The position numbers were made by a program, and so were the translations under genes. Below the pieces are notes generated by a model. The model made no database searches. It was not told the origin of the DNA and was given only the letters and a program-made list of their open reading frames with translations. Positions 21,889 to 32,289 of a stretch of 64,000 nucleotides of DNA are shown here, one piece after another. Every line of letters begins with the position of its first letter. Within the stretch, counting starts at the first letter, position 1. The DNA lies in NCBI GenBank assembly GCA_018350325.1, contig JAEVLN010000024.1, positions 465,248 to 529,247 of the forward strand, in the 5' to 3' direction. Origin of the DNA: Globodera rostochiensis. Taxonomy: Eukaryota; Nematoda; Chromadorea; Rhabditida; Heteroderidae.

Positions 21889-22599
21889 GTAAGTTTAACT
21901 AAAAAACCAAAAAAGGGTAAAAAACAAAGCAAAAAAATAAAATATTAAAAACATAAATTTTTCATAGCTTATAATATATGATTTTAATTGAAAAGGACAT
22001 TAAAAACTATTTAAATATTTCCTACCAAAAAGCTCAAATTCAAAATATGAGCACGAAAAAATGACGAACATGGAAAATCGAAAAAGTAAATGATATCCCA
22101 AACTTCGACCGCGTATGATTATAATGTATCCGCGCTAGCTGTCCGATGAGGCCAAAGTGAAAGATATTTGTCACACCCCAAAAATAACATATAAAAAACA
22201 ATAATGAAATAAATTTATAAACAAAAAAATAGTTCATAAACTTTTCCAGATTTATTGTTAAAGATTATGGTTGATTCTATTAATTTTTTTTTCTCATTGT
22301 TAATTAATTAGAATCATTTAATTAAAAGTCATTGTATGCCTTTTGTGAATGCAAAACAAAAAATTTCAAAAGTCATTCCAACACATATGAAAATGGGCTT
22401 AAATTTGTTCAAATTCAAATTAGTAATATTTCAACTAAAGGAATAACTAAACTTACTTAATGGAGCTGAAAACCCAATAATTTCCGCTCAATAAATATGG
22501 GCAAAATACCCAAACAAAATGCAATTAAAATATAATAAAGAAATAAATATACGTAATCAAATAAAAGTTTTTACCCGAAACTATGAAAATAAATAAAAG

Positions 22600-22704
22600 G
22601 CGCGTGGCAATAACGACTTCAACGGAGGACTCCTACGTATACAATATGACGGCACGCCACGTATAATCGAAGCTTTTCATTCTTTTCAAAATTTTAATGC
22701 CTAA
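22600..22704 (+). CDS. candidate terminal exon (ARGNNDFNGGLLRIQYDGTP)
   Basis: A G+C island after a weak acceptor (aataaaag). The longest frame has 34 codons, ARGNNDFNGGLLRIQYDGTP then RIIEAFHSFQNFNA, ending in TAA. A second plus frame (RRVAITTSTEDSYVYNMTARHV, then stop) and a minus frame are also open, so the call is tentative. Confidence 0.28.
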   Translation, partial: ARGNNDFNGGLLRIQYDGTPRIIEAFHSFQNFNA

Positions 22705-22906
22705 AATAGGCGTTAAATTCTTCAAAAAGTACTGAAAGCTGAAAGAAAGTAAGTTCAGATAAACCGCTTAATTCAAATTATTATAAGAACTTCTTTCAAA
22801 AACTGTTTTGAATCTGTAGCTAACAGCGAGTGGGCCGACAAAAGGGAACAGTTTCAAAAAGATTTTTTCAAAACCAGAATATTTTTTTCTTAAACTATTT
22901 AATCAG

Positions 22907-23018
22907 AGAACTCGTACCGGCGACGATTCAAAATAATAAAATTGCACAATGTAAGCAGAATGAAGAGACACTGGAGCAAGAGTTGAATCGCTCGATGAGA
23001 ATGTTCAATCACATTTAA
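22907..23018 (+). CDS. candidate terminal exon, coiled-coil-like C-terminus
   Basis: An acceptor (ctatttaatcag) opens 36 codons ending in TAA: ELVPATIQNNKIAQCKQNEE followed by TLEQELNRSMRMFNHI. Leucine and glutamate spacing suggests a short coiled coil. The same frame is open further upstream to an ATG-less start near 22825, but the acceptor position fits the change from A+T-rich to coding-like sequence. The family is not recognised. Confidence 0.42.
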
Positions 23019-23024
23019 ATTCAT

Positions 23025-23825
23025 TACAACAAAAGAATGAACTAATAATAATGCATAGTTTAAATTTAAAATTACAATTTTATAAAAATTATTCAAATTA
23101 ATAATTGAGGACACGGAACAAATTAATTGGGTCTATGTCCACAAATTGAAGTTGTGAGCTTTGCGACCTGACTCAATTGGCACGAGCATCTAAAAAATTC
23201 AATTTTTTGTTCATTTATCTCAAAATCTTCGATATCGAAATTATGGAAAATAATAAAATATTTTCAATTAATTTAAAAATCATTTTGCTTATTATGAAGT
23301 ACCGACTTGCCGATTTAAATACGGTTAAATATAAGGTTAATTTTAAATTGAATACAAATAACTTGTGATTCTTAAAAAATTATGATGTAAAGCGTTAAAT
23401 ATAACGGAAGTAATAAGAATTAACCAGAGCCAATTTCCCCAAAAAATTTATTAATCTTTTATGATGCAAAAGATAGAATAATTATTAATTGAATAAAATG
23501 AGCTTTCGAAACAAATTATCATTATTATGCTGTGTAATTAATAATTAAAAAACTAAAGCAAATTTATTACAAATCTTTAAGTAGAATTTAATCAAAAATT
23601 AAAAAGTATACAAATTTCCGTTCAGACTATGAATGATGTGCAAACTACACAGCTACTAAATTAGGTGTTAATCAAATTTAGCGTCATATAAAATAAAGAT
23701 AGCTTAAATAACACATAAATATAAAATTTTAACAAATAAAATCTAAATGAATACCATTATGCCTTTTCAAAATAACAATAATTGAATATGGTTTAGGCTT
23801 ACGTGATACTAAAACAAAAAGCCAA
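23025..23825. other. A+T-rich spacer, no gene seen
   Basis: Only short A+T-driven open frames. Confidence 0.45.
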
Positions 23826-23925
23826 ATGAAAAAATATCACCGAACAATTTGCCGCAGTGGGCACTTACCGGAAATATGTGCACTACAGGACTACCGTGCG
23901 AATTTTAGAAAACAGTAGCGTGTGA
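23826..23925 (+). other. coding-like island, frame unresolved
   Basis: Two overlapping plus frames are open: one from ATG at 23826 (MKKYHRTICRSGHLPEICAL ... stop) and one at 23836-23925 reading ITEQFAAVGTYRKYVHYRTT then VRILENSSV and TGA. The minus strand has a strong donor in the middle (CCG|GTAAGT). Probably one true exon, but I cannot say which. Confidence 0.35.
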
Positions 23926-24368
23926 TTAATTAAATAAATAAATAATCCTCAAGAATTGTTGAGCAAATCACTTTGAATGCGAAAATTTATAAATGCCAAA
24001 AACATTTAACATAACAACAAGGGCCGGATCAAAAATATTTATGCACTCGCTTTCTAAAAGAGATGTGAGCAAATTTTATTAATCTAAACGACAATAACAT
24101 TTTGGGCGGTTTTAGTTAATATAAATCATTATTTATTTTATTTTTTCTAACAGCTATGAAACCAATTATTTATTTCTATTAAAAATAAATGCATAATCTA
24201 ATTATAAATAGACACTTTACATACTTTATCAAATCAATTACTAGAGGCGGCACTCGACAGAATATAAATTAAATTATAACGAATATCGTAATTTAGAGCC
24301 ATATTGCATCGTATTTTCGCTAAAAACCACCCTAATAGTAATTTTTGAGGCCCTGGAGGGGGGTCGGC

Positions 24369-24763
24369 GGTGCCGATAGGCGCCGCCGAGAAATTTATGA
24401 ATTTTTTTACTCAATTTGTTAAGAGATTTTCATCCAAAATTTAAAAATACGGTACCTTTTTTTGAAGTTTTTACGAATGCGAGGGCCCGGCGGTGCCGAT
24501 TGGCGCCGCCGGGGAAATTTTTTTGATTTTTGATGACAATTTGTAAAGAAAATTGGTCCAAAAATTACGAATTTTGCAAAGCAAAGGGGTTCCCTACTAT
24601 GGTTTTGTTCTCAAAAAACATTTCGGAGAGGGCATCCACCCCAATGCATATGCGCATGTCTAAAACCCTTTAAAAAAGTACCGTATTTTCAAAATTTCGG
24701 TTGAAATTCTCTTAACAATAGAGTCAAAAATTCAAAATTTTCTCGACGGCGCCTCTCGGCATA
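24369..24763. repeat. foldback repeat with GGCGCC-box inverted ends
   Basis: The left end (GGTGCCGATAGGCGCC ... TTGTTAAGAGATT ... ATACGGTAC) and the right end are inverted copies of each other over about 95 bp. A second direct unit lies inside the left arm (24487-24560). This is the clearest member of the GGCGCC-box family and suggests the single units elsewhere are solo arms. Confidence 0.7.
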
Positions 24764-24935
24764 ATTAAGAAATGATTAAAAGAATCAACAAATATAAATT
24801 GCATTTATAATAGACTATAACTGTGCGATGTATTTATTCCTTTTCTTTATAATAGTTTGGCATCCTGTTGGGAGTTAATTTAAAAATACGACATGCAAAA
24901 ATGACATAAAAAAATATTCGGAAAATATTCGGTTT

Positions 24936-25085
24936 TTTGTGAGCGGGCGGTCTTTTTTCCGGGCTACCTAAAAGGGGCCGGGCGGGCTTTTTTTGGGTTT
25001 TCGTCCGGGCGGGCTTTGCTGGGCGAATACCGCGGCCGAATGCCCGCCCGTTGCCCGCCCGAACCGGGCGCCCGTCCGATGCATG
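24936..25085. repeat. CGGGCGGGC-word repeat island
   Basis: A sharply G+C-rich block made of GGGCGGGC / GCCCGCCC words in both orientations with palindromic GGGCGCCC. It resembles the word-array interiors of the hAT-like elements in this window, but clear ends and a target duplication were not found. Confidence 0.5.
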
Positions 25086-25089
25086 CATT

Positions 25090-25970
25090 AATGTTTCCAG
25101 AATCCAATTTTAATATATTTCCAGAAACCATTATCCTATTTTAATATAAAATGAATTCGCATAATTGAACGCCAATATTGTATGCTAATCCAAAAAAACG
25201 TTAGATTGTTTCAAGGATATTAAAATCATTTAAATAGGTATAATTTAAAAAAATAAACGAATTAACTAACAATATGAATTGTTCATTTCAAAAAAATAGG
25301 GATTATACAGAAAAAACAAACACAAATTATGTTTAAACCATCCAAACACAAAATATTAATCAAAAAAACACGTCGGGTTTCAGCTAAAATATAATTAAAA
25401 TTCATAATAAATATTAGTAAAATTTTACATTAAAGAGAAATTATTTTTACTGTAAAATTATACACAAAGGTGGTGGGGCCCACTCTAACGAATTTTTAAC
25501 TTATTAGTAAATGCAAGTGCAAGATGCAGATCAACAACAGACTTATTTTTTAAATGAGAATGCAAAATTGTTTTATATCCTCAAAATCTTAACACGACTA
25601 AAAAATACATTGAAAAAATTAAAAAATTAAGGAAATGTTAAATTAAATGAAATAACAAAATGAGAAAGGTAAAATCTTCGCAGAAAAATTATATTTTAAT
25701 TTAAAATAAATTTAATACTTTCCACTACATTCCCAATCAAGCAACTCCAAATAAGGCGATAATGGATAAAATATCTTTTCAATAAATACAAACAAAATTA
25801 AAAAAACAAATGCTTAAACAGAGAAAATGCCATTGAAAGCTCACTTATTTTAAGCGCACAAAAGAACTCTGCATCATTTAAAAAAATAAATATTTTTTAT
25901 ATAAAAATATTGAACTAATGGCAAGCTATTAAAAAACAATTCACTGCAAATTAATTAGATTTATAGCTAA
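25090..25970. other. A+T-rich spacer, no gene seen
   Basis: No supported coding frame or repeat end. Confidence 0.45.
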
Positions 25971-26022
25971 AGATAACGCTCTGAACCAGATAAATTAAAT
26001 TAAAATATCAAAATATATCCAG

Positions 26023-26077
26023 CACGCTTTGGGAGATGAAGGGACTGGAAAACTCTCCGTTTTGCCGACCGACCATT
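26023..26077 (+). CDS. candidate exon (HALGDEGTGKLSVLPTDH)
   Basis: An acceptor (tatatccag) and a donor (GACCATT|GTAAAA) enclose 55 open bases reading HALGDEGTGKLSVLPTDH. The related copy at 29640 matches on both sides but lacks 51 bases (26021-26071), exactly 17 codons. That is a clean gain or loss of this exon body between copies. Confidence 0.4.
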
Positions 26078-26280
26078 GTAAAATTATAATTGTTAAATAA
26101 CAGTGGTTAAGATGCAGATAAATAACGTTTTAGTAAGTCATTGACTAATAAATATTGTTATTTGCGATCAGATTGTACGAATAAAAGCCAATAATTCTTT
26201 TAATTAAATTAATTTTGTAATTTCGTCAATGCTGTTACCATAATTGACACATGCACAACAGGGCCCATATACTTTGCAAG

Positions 26281-26406
26281 AACCCATATATTAAAACACG
26301 TTATAGAAAAAATAACCAGTCTCAAAAAAGAGTATTTAAAAGCAAATCCAAACGGAAATACAGAATACTTAGTGCAATGGAAGGTCAACTTTAATCTCGA
26401 ATATTT
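26281..26406 (+). CDS. candidate chromodomain exon, copy 1
   Basis: The frame reads VIEKITSLKKEYLKANPNGN then TEYLVQWK. Chromodomains have V-E-K-I ... x-Y-L-V-K-W-K as their first strands, with W as part of the methyl-lysine cage. The exon would end at TATTT|GTAAAA, where W-E-P usually follows. Upstream of VIEK one extra A shifts the frame relative to copy 2, so this copy may be damaged at its 5' side. The rest of the domain is not visible nearby. Confidence 0.5.
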
Positions 26407-26708
26407 GTAAAATAGCATATTGCAATCAATGTGACTAAACTTAAGCATAAAATTAAACCTTATTTACAACTTAAAATATCAAATACCTTAAAATTATATT
26501 TTCGTTTAATTTTAAAAAATGTATGAAATATTAAATGGCAACAAAGATGGTTAAAGGAAAAAAGTTAATAAATACCAGTGCTATTAATGTTTTGATCGAG
26601 CGAACGTGTATGAGTATTTTTACAAAAAGAATTTTTAAAACTGTCAAAAAGGTATATAAATTCAAGTTTTGTGGTTAAAAATTAATTTTTTTTTGTAGTA
26701 ATTATTAT

Positions 26709-27039
26709 TAGGGATGGGATTTTTAGTCTTTTGGCAATTTTTTCCTGAAAGCGCCTTGCTCTGGAAAGCACTTAGGTCACAGCGATCGTTTTTCATTGAG
26801 CTTTTAGTGACAATTTTTGTAGTCTTTTATTTTTTGGTGACTAAAGTAGTATACTTAAGTGACGATTTAGTACTTTTTTTTAAAAAATCCTTACGAAAAA
26901 TTCAATAAAACCAAAAAATGCTCCCCAAAAATGGACTTTTTTCGAGACTAAAAATTCTGCCCACCACTATTTTGCTTTTTTAAGGGATTATTTGGCTGAC
27001 TTTTTTTGAAGTTTTTAGTGACTAAAAATCCCATCCCTG
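26709..27039. mobile_element. non-autonomous hAT-type element, 20-bp inverted ends
   Basis: The left end TAGGGATGGGATTTTTAGTC and the right end GACTAAAAATCCCATCCCTG are inverted copies (19 of 20). The element is 331 bp long. No 8-bp duplication is visible, so flanking DNA has changed or the element was rearranged. The interior shares a core with the element at 27231 and with 31.1 and 33.3 kb (TTCAATAAAACCAAAAAATG). It carries no gene; a 64-codon frame inside is not coding. Confidence 0.8.
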
Positions 27040-27230
27040 TCAGAGAATTTGTTAGTTCTTTAACTAGGGACATTATATACGAGGGTTAGCTTTAATTTTA
27101 GTTCATTCAATTAGTACAGTTTAGCTTTGTACATAATTTTTGCTGGTAAATCTTTTTGCGTTCATTGTTATTTTTATTTTTAATTCCTATGTAAAATTAT
27201 AATTATTTATTTTAACAAAACGCATATCAC

Positions 27231-27765
27231 TAGGGCTACGATTTATATGGAAATCCATATTTTTTTTGCGCACTCGTAAAAGCGTATAAATGCCAGAAAT
27301 AATGTTTTTAGCTTTGGTTGGAGCTTCTACAGCCCATTTTATAATCCATATTTTTCATATTTTTCCATATTTTGCGATTTTATCCATATTCCATATTTTT
27401 ATCCATATGTCGCCATTTTCAAAGAAATTCCTTAACAAAATTGCAATAAAAACGAAAAATACACCCCTAAGGATCGACTTTTTTGCAACAAAAATTCTGT
27501 CACCAAAAAATGAAAATTTTAAAATTCTGCTTATTTTCAAAAAATTTTTCTTAAATGTCTTTAATTTGCATATAAAAATTTTATTTCTTTATTACTTCAA
27601 TTTAGAAATTTTGCCCATTTTTTGCTATATTTGAAAAAAAATTTTTATCCATATTTCGTCCATATTTTGCAATTTTTGTCCATATTTGGTCCATATTTTA
27701 CAATTTTTCATCCATATTTTATGGCCATATTTCGAGATTTTTTGTCCATATAAATCGTAGCCCTA
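27231..27765. mobile_element. non-autonomous hAT-type element with 8-bp target duplication
   Basis: The ends TAGGGCTACGATTTATATGG and its inverted copy are perfect over 20 bp, flanked by the direct repeat CATATCAC (27223-27230 and 27766-27773). Both sub-ends hold arrays of TCCATATTT words. The 535-bp interior has no transposase; the 114-codon frame inside is an artefact of the array. It must be moved by a transposase supplied elsewhere. Confidence 0.92.
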
Positions 27766-27774
27766 CATATCACT

Positions 27775-28140
27775 AAACCTTCAGGTTATAAATAAAATTT
27801 TTAAAAAATTTCATTAAGACTGCGATTTTCTGATGTATAAAGACACAACTCAGTCTTGGTAATTTGGTTAAAAATGTAGTTTTATTGACAAAAATCATTA
27901 TATACAGTTCACATCAAAGATTTTTGTGTATATTTGTTAAATTTATTATTTGTATTCTAATGTAGTAGAAGCTGTTTAAAGAGCATAGGTATTTGTATTT
28001 TATAATATTTTTATGAATACCAAGCATGTTGAGTCGTTAATTTTATTTTAAATGTTTTATTTATGTTCTATAATAAATGCCGATTTCTTCATTCCATTAT
28101 TTCAAAAAGGCATAGACAGAACATATAAACCTGTTTTCAA
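27775..28140. other. A+T-rich spacer
   Basis: No gene seen before the exon pair that follows. Confidence 0.4.
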
Positions 28141-28148
28141 ATATACAG

Positions 28149-28322
28149 TAAAGTATGTTGGCCCACAAAGGCTGGAATTGCGCTCAGACCAAATGAGACC
28201 GGGAAGCACATTTAAGTTAAAAAGTTGAAGAACTATTTATTGTTTAATGAATCAGATGCGGCGGACTAGAAGCAATGAAGGATGACATTTCCGAGCTAAA
28301 AGTTGATTTTAAAGAATTATAA
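28149..28322 (+). CDS. candidate 3' end of a gene, two exons with a 40-bp intron
   Basis: Exon 28149-28215 follows an acceptor (caaatatacag) and reads KYVGPQRLELRSDQMRPGST then F. A GTTAAA donor and an aatcag acceptor define a 40-bp intron (28216-28255), and the split codon joins in phase. The last exon 28256-28322 reads CGGLEAMKDDISELKVDFKE then L and TAA. If the intron is not used, the first frame stops 13 bases later at TGA. The family is not recognised. Confidence 0.42.
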
Positions 28323-28573
28323 TTCATTTATTTTCCGTTAAAAGCTTCTATATAGTTCAAATATATATTAAAATAATTTTAGCAAACTCATTAATCAAAA
28401 ATTACAAACATTATACTATAAACAACGATGGCTTGGTAATTGGTAGAGGTCACTGCACGTAATGCCCTCTCCATCAATCCCTTTATGGCGATTTATTAAA
28501 AAACGATGATCAAATATATTCAATCAATAAATTTAAGTAAATTAGTTTTTAAATAATTAACAAAACTTTCAAG

Positions 28574-28815
28574 TTATAAAGAAAAAATTAAACTATAATT
28601 TTCGAACTTCGTGAGTTTGAATAAGAAGGACGGCGGCAGCGAAACAATCTTAAGCGTCTGATCAAATCAAACCCAAATAAACAAATTCAGTGAAACGAAA
28701 CACACAAAGCTGGTTAAAACCACCGACCGACCACTTAACCTTCACCAGAAGTCGAATAAAAAACTAATCTCACCTGGTCAATTAAATCTTGAAAGAGAGG
28801 GGCAAACGCAAGCAT
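28574..28815 (-). CDS. candidate small two-exon frame (MLAFAPLFQDLIDQ)
   Basis: ATG at 28815 opens MLAFAPLFQDLIDQ to a strong donor (GACCAG|GTGAGA) at 28774. The next acceptor (tttgatcag) at 28657 joins in phase 0 and reads TLKIVSLPPSFLFKLTKF before a stop at 28574. The related copy near 32.44 kb has an 8-bp insertion and a lost donor, so it is broken there. The combined product is only about 42 residues, so it may be the start of a longer gene or chance. Confidence 0.33.
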
Positions 28816-28835
28816 ATAAAAACCGCCACATACAG

Positions 28836-28967
28836 AAATTGCAAGAACCCAAATATTAAACACGTTATAGAAATAACCAGTCTCAAAAAAGAGTATTTAA
28901 AAGCAAATCCAAACGGAAATACAGAATACTTAGTGCAGTGGAAGTTCTACTTTAATCATGAATATTT
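28836..28967 (+). CDS. candidate chromodomain exon, copy 2 (best preserved)
   Basis: An acceptor (cgccacatacag) opens NCKNPNIKHVIEITSLKKEY, then LKANPNGNTEYLVQWK, to a donor-like TATTT|GTAAAA. Compared with copy 1 it lacks one lysine codon (VIE-I instead of VIEKI). Residues before the domain (NCKNPNIKH) are also preserved in copy 3. Chromodomain proteins bind methylated histone tails. The C-terminal part of the domain with W-E-P would be in a later exon, not found. Confidence 0.5.
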
Positions 28968-29119
28968 GTAAAATAGCAATATTTCGATCGATGTGACTAA
29001 ACTTAAGCATAAAATTAAACCTTATTTACGACTTAAAATACCAATTACATTAAAATTATATTTCGTTTAATTTAAAAAAATGTATGAAATATTAAATGGC
29101 AACAAAGTAAAAAAGCAAA

Positions 29120-29435
29120 AAAAAGGAAATGAACTTCTTGGAGGAGAACTGAACCTGAACAAAGTGAGTGAATGCATTAATTCTCAATTGTAAAATAATG
29201 AATAAAAAATAGTTTAATAACGCGAGTTTGGTTAGTAATATAAATTATATATATTTAACAAATGATTATGGAAAAAAACTCAATATAAAATACTATTTAA
29301 GCCGTTTCTTTAAATAATTTGAATTATAAAATATTTAAAGACTAAAGAAAGGCTGCTTACACAAAGACGACTCTGGACATGGAAAATAAGAAAATAATTT
29401 ATACATTAAATTATTTTTTAAACTTTCACCTACCA
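29120..29435. other. A+T-rich spacer
   Basis: Bases 29370-29430 (GGACATGGAAAATAAGAAAAT...) recur at 32970-33030 as part of the duplicated block. No gene seen. Confidence 0.4.
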
Positions 29436-29436
29436 A

Positions 29437-29550
29437 CGGGACGCTTGCCCTTTGCAGACTGGCAGCACTTTGGCCAATTTACGCACGAGCATCCTACCAT
29501 GAGATTTTAAGTTTGGCAGCGGGGGTGCATCAGTTCAACAATTCATTTAA
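29437..29550. other. coding-like island, strand unresolved
   Basis: Minus strand: ATG opens MVGCSCVNWPKCCQSAKGKR then PV to a good donor (CGTTG|GTAGGT). Plus strand: an acceptor (gccctttgcag) opens LAALWPIYARASYHEILSLA or, in another frame, WQHFGQFTHEHPTMRF with a stop. All are protein-like; I lean to the minus-strand cysteine-rich first exon because it has both a start and a donor. Confidence 0.35.
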
Positions 29551-30011
29551 TTAGCAAAGAATAAATGCAAAAAACGGCTCGAACGGCCTGCGTCTTTCTG
29601 TACATGCTCTGAATCAGATAAAATTAAATTAAAATATTAAAATATATCCACCATTGTAAAATTATAATTGTTAAATAACAGAATATTAAAGATGACAGAT
29701 AAAGTTCCATGACATACGTAACAAATATACAATCTAATATAAAAAAAGACGATAATTTTACAACGTGCATTATTGTATTGCAAGTCGGAACAAAACCACA
29801 AATATTGCATGTTTTATGCCGTAATTGGAGCCAAAGCGTAGTTTTATTTAAAAGCAACAATTTCCTTTTTAGAATGCCGTAGTGCGTTAATTTAAATATT
29901 TTTATTAAAATAACGTTTTAGTAAGTCATAACTAATAAATAATGTTATTTAACGATCTGATTATACGAATAAAAGCCAATAAAATTCTTTTATTTAAAAT
30001 CTTTTTGTAAA

Positions 30012-30138
30012 CTAATCTTCGTCAATGCTGTTGCCATAATTTACCCATGCACAACAGGACTCATATAACTTGGCCAAGTTCACAGTTGCGGCTGTAGAGG
30101 CGCTTATTAAACTCGTCACAGAAAACCCAAATTTGTGT
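30012..30138 (-). CDS. candidate terminal exon (LAKLYESCCAWVNYGNSIDED)
   Basis: The minus frame is open for about 41 codons to TAG. It reads SLISASTAATVNLAKLYESC then CAWVNYGNSIDED. The related copy at about 26213-26290 keeps the same frame with replacements (KVYGPCCACVNYGNSIDE), and a shorter one at 35354-35384 keeps YGNSIDED and the stop. Frame keeping across three copies supports real coding history. A second frame upstream (EFNKRLYSRNCELGQV) is also open. Confidence 0.42.
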
Positions 30139-30139
30139 T

Positions 30140-30380
30140 AAAAAATAGAAGCTTAAAACTTTAATTTAATAGTGGTAGATTATTTAAAAAAGCATTCTTC
30201 ATTTTTCTGGTAAAAAAAATAAAAGCAAGCAATTTGGCATTATCTACTTTAAATTAAGCTGCTCACTTTTTATTCTATAAATCAAAAGATTTAATATAAA
30301 TCGCTCTTCATTATAAAAAATTGGCATAAAACAAAATGACTTAACATCGAAATACCTACAAATTACAATATAATTATTCT
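30140..30380. other. A+T-rich spacer
   Basis: Nothing supported here. Confidence 0.35.
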
Positions 30381-30384
30381 ATAA

Positions 30385-30427
30385 ATGAGGGCGGGGGCAG
30401 TTGGAAGAAACCGGCCGATTTTAGGGG
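30385..30427 (+). CDS. candidate first exon (MRAGAVGRNRPILG)
   Basis: ATG (ataaATGAGG) opens 14 codons, MRAGAVGRNRPILG, to a strong donor (AGGG|GTATGT). A G+C patch surrounded by A+T-rich sequence. The following exon was not found. Confidence 0.3.
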
Positions 30428-30434
30428 GTATGTT

Positions 30435-30980
30435 TTTGCATTTTATTTAATGAAGTTTCAGAAATTCACATTGAAATTAAGTACAGCAACAAAAAGGCAC
30501 AACAATCGAAGAAACACAAATATAAAATCTATTCAATATAAGAAAAAGTCGAATAAAAATATTTCCCATTTTCTCCTATTTGAATAAAGCAAGCAATAAA
30601 TTTTATACCCGACTGACTTTAAAACATAATTTATTATTATCATTTAAAACAATGTTTAATTAGACAATAAAAGGTAAAAAGGTTATTTTTTTAAAATAAT
30701 AAAATTACATTATAGAAATTTCTTAAATTTTATTAGTGATTAATTGAAAAAAGTTGAACAGTTTTAAAAAGCAAAAAAAAAAATGCAAAATAATTCTACA
30801 AAAAAAACACATTTTGAAACCTAATGATAATTCGCATAGTATATAAAAAAAATTTCAAGGTAAAAGAAAGGCTGCGTTCCGTTAATTATAAAAGTTATAA
30901 TCGTTATTTGAAATATTAAAACAAAACTTAAAAGCTAGCTATAACGGTAATAGGGATTTGTGATCCCCATTTCCATGCCT
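30435..30980. other. A+T-rich spacer
   Basis: No supported gene or repeat. Confidence 0.4.
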
Positions 30981-30989
30981 ACAATAACA

Positions 30990-31230
30990 AAAACCGCGAC
31001 GATTTTTCAGCTCACCGCGAGTGTCTTAGCGATTTTATAGGAACTATTTCATAGTTCTTTATTTTAATACTAAAAGTTTGTAAAAAATATTTCTGCCTTT
31101 CTTTAAAAAATTCCTTAAACAATAAAACCAAAAATGAACCTCTTAGTATCATCGACTTTCTAGTTTTTGCACTTTATTTATATTCGTAGTCAATTTTTTT
31201 ATTTACTTCTATTCAGCATAATTTATATTG
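30990..31230. repeat. direct repeat, copy 1 (partner at 33150-33400)
   Basis: Matches 33150-33400 from AGCTCACCGCG through CATAGTTCTTTATTTTAAT to TTTTTGCACTTTATTTATAT, offset about 2.16 kb. It includes the ATAAAACCAAAAATGAACC core that also occurs inside the hAT-type elements at 26.7 and 27.2 kb. Confidence 0.75.
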
Positions 31231-31448
31231 AAATTTAATTTATTATCTTCATCTGACATTGTTATAAATTTGTAAAGAAGTTAACTTAAGTAGCCAATAC
31301 TTGAAATAATCAAATACTCATCACTTAAAAATTCCACGCTATTTGAAAAAAGAATAATTAAAATCAATTGTAATGATTTCAAGACTGTAAAAGTGCTTTC
31401 TTGCTCAATGACATTATGCCCTTGTTTGAATATAAATAATATTTTAAC

Positions 31449-31575
31449 TAGGGTGGCACGGGACAGGCACTTTTGGGAAAAACCGGGACCGGGACTTCCC
31501 GGGACCAGAAAAACCGGGACCGGGACCGGAACCAAGATTCAACCGGGACCGGGACTAACGGGACTTTTCAAGAAA
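31449..31575 (+). repeat. ACCGGGAC-word element, left end and interior
   Basis: Begins TAGGGTGGCACGGGAC, then ACCGGGACCGGGAC repeats. It is related to the complete element at 57419-57640. No right inverted end was found, so it is truncated. Confidence 0.6.
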
Positions 31576-31579
31576 AAAT

Positions 31580-32285
31580 CTTGGCATGTTTAAATGTCTA
31601 AATAACAAAAAAAAACAATAACAGCAAAAATAAAATTATTATTATCGCAGTTATTATAATAAGTTGAAAAACAAATTTATACAAAAAAATAAATCAAATA
31701 ACGTTAAAACAAAATCTAATAACTGAAACTAAAATTGTATAAATGTACAGACATATAAAGAAAACCTTTTAAATTATAATAGGTGTTGCTTATAATACTC
31801 AAAAATTAATTACGGTAACCCAATGCCTCAACTAAAAAAAATAATGTGCCTAAAAATAATCAAGTGTTACTGTCTCCAGCTGAAAAAAAATTGTAAAGAT
31901 TAAAAAATGTTAAAAAAACATTGAAAATATTTCGATCGATTGAACGGCTGTACAACTGTGCCTGCAGTGTATGCCATGTTTTAGAAACTTTGTGCCAAAA
32001 GTGTTTTTTAATTACAATCAAAAATTAATGCATAGCATGAATTAAAATGAATAAACGGACGTTGCAAGTAATTAGGGACGACTGTTGAGACTAAATTTAA
32101 ATCAAAATATAAAAACTTAGCAAATTTATCATTAATAAAATGAAATAACATAAAATATAATAACATTTATTGAAAGGTTAATTAATTAAGCAAAAGTTTG
32201 TTCAGCATAAAACCCTGACAAAAAAATTATATAATTTTTTTACAATAACGTAAAAAAATAAAAATTAAATTGTTTTTACATAAAG
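31580..32285. other. A+T-rich spacer
   Basis: No gene seen. Confidence 0.4.
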
Positions 32286-32289
32286 TTAA

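Larger units (their letters stand above)
25975..26560. repeat. duplicated block, copy 1 (chromodomain region)
   Basis: Bases 25975-26275 match 29600-30075 and, in part, 35240-35385. Bases 26280-26560 match 28845-29110 and 32860-32965. The two halves are adjacent here but separate in the other copies, so the block has been rearranged. It holds the exon at 26023-26077, a minus-strand exon copy at about 26213-26290 (reads GPCCACVNYGNSIDEI) and the chromodomain exon. Confidence 0.75.

Noticed and set aside
27290..27634. 114-codon open frame
   Set aside because: It lies inside a defined non-autonomous hAT element and is produced by TCCATATTT arrays and T-rich sequence; no domain, strongly biased to F, I, L and K.
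31281..31593. Frames with repeated PGPG/GTGT
   Set aside because: Translations of the ACCGGGAC word repeat.
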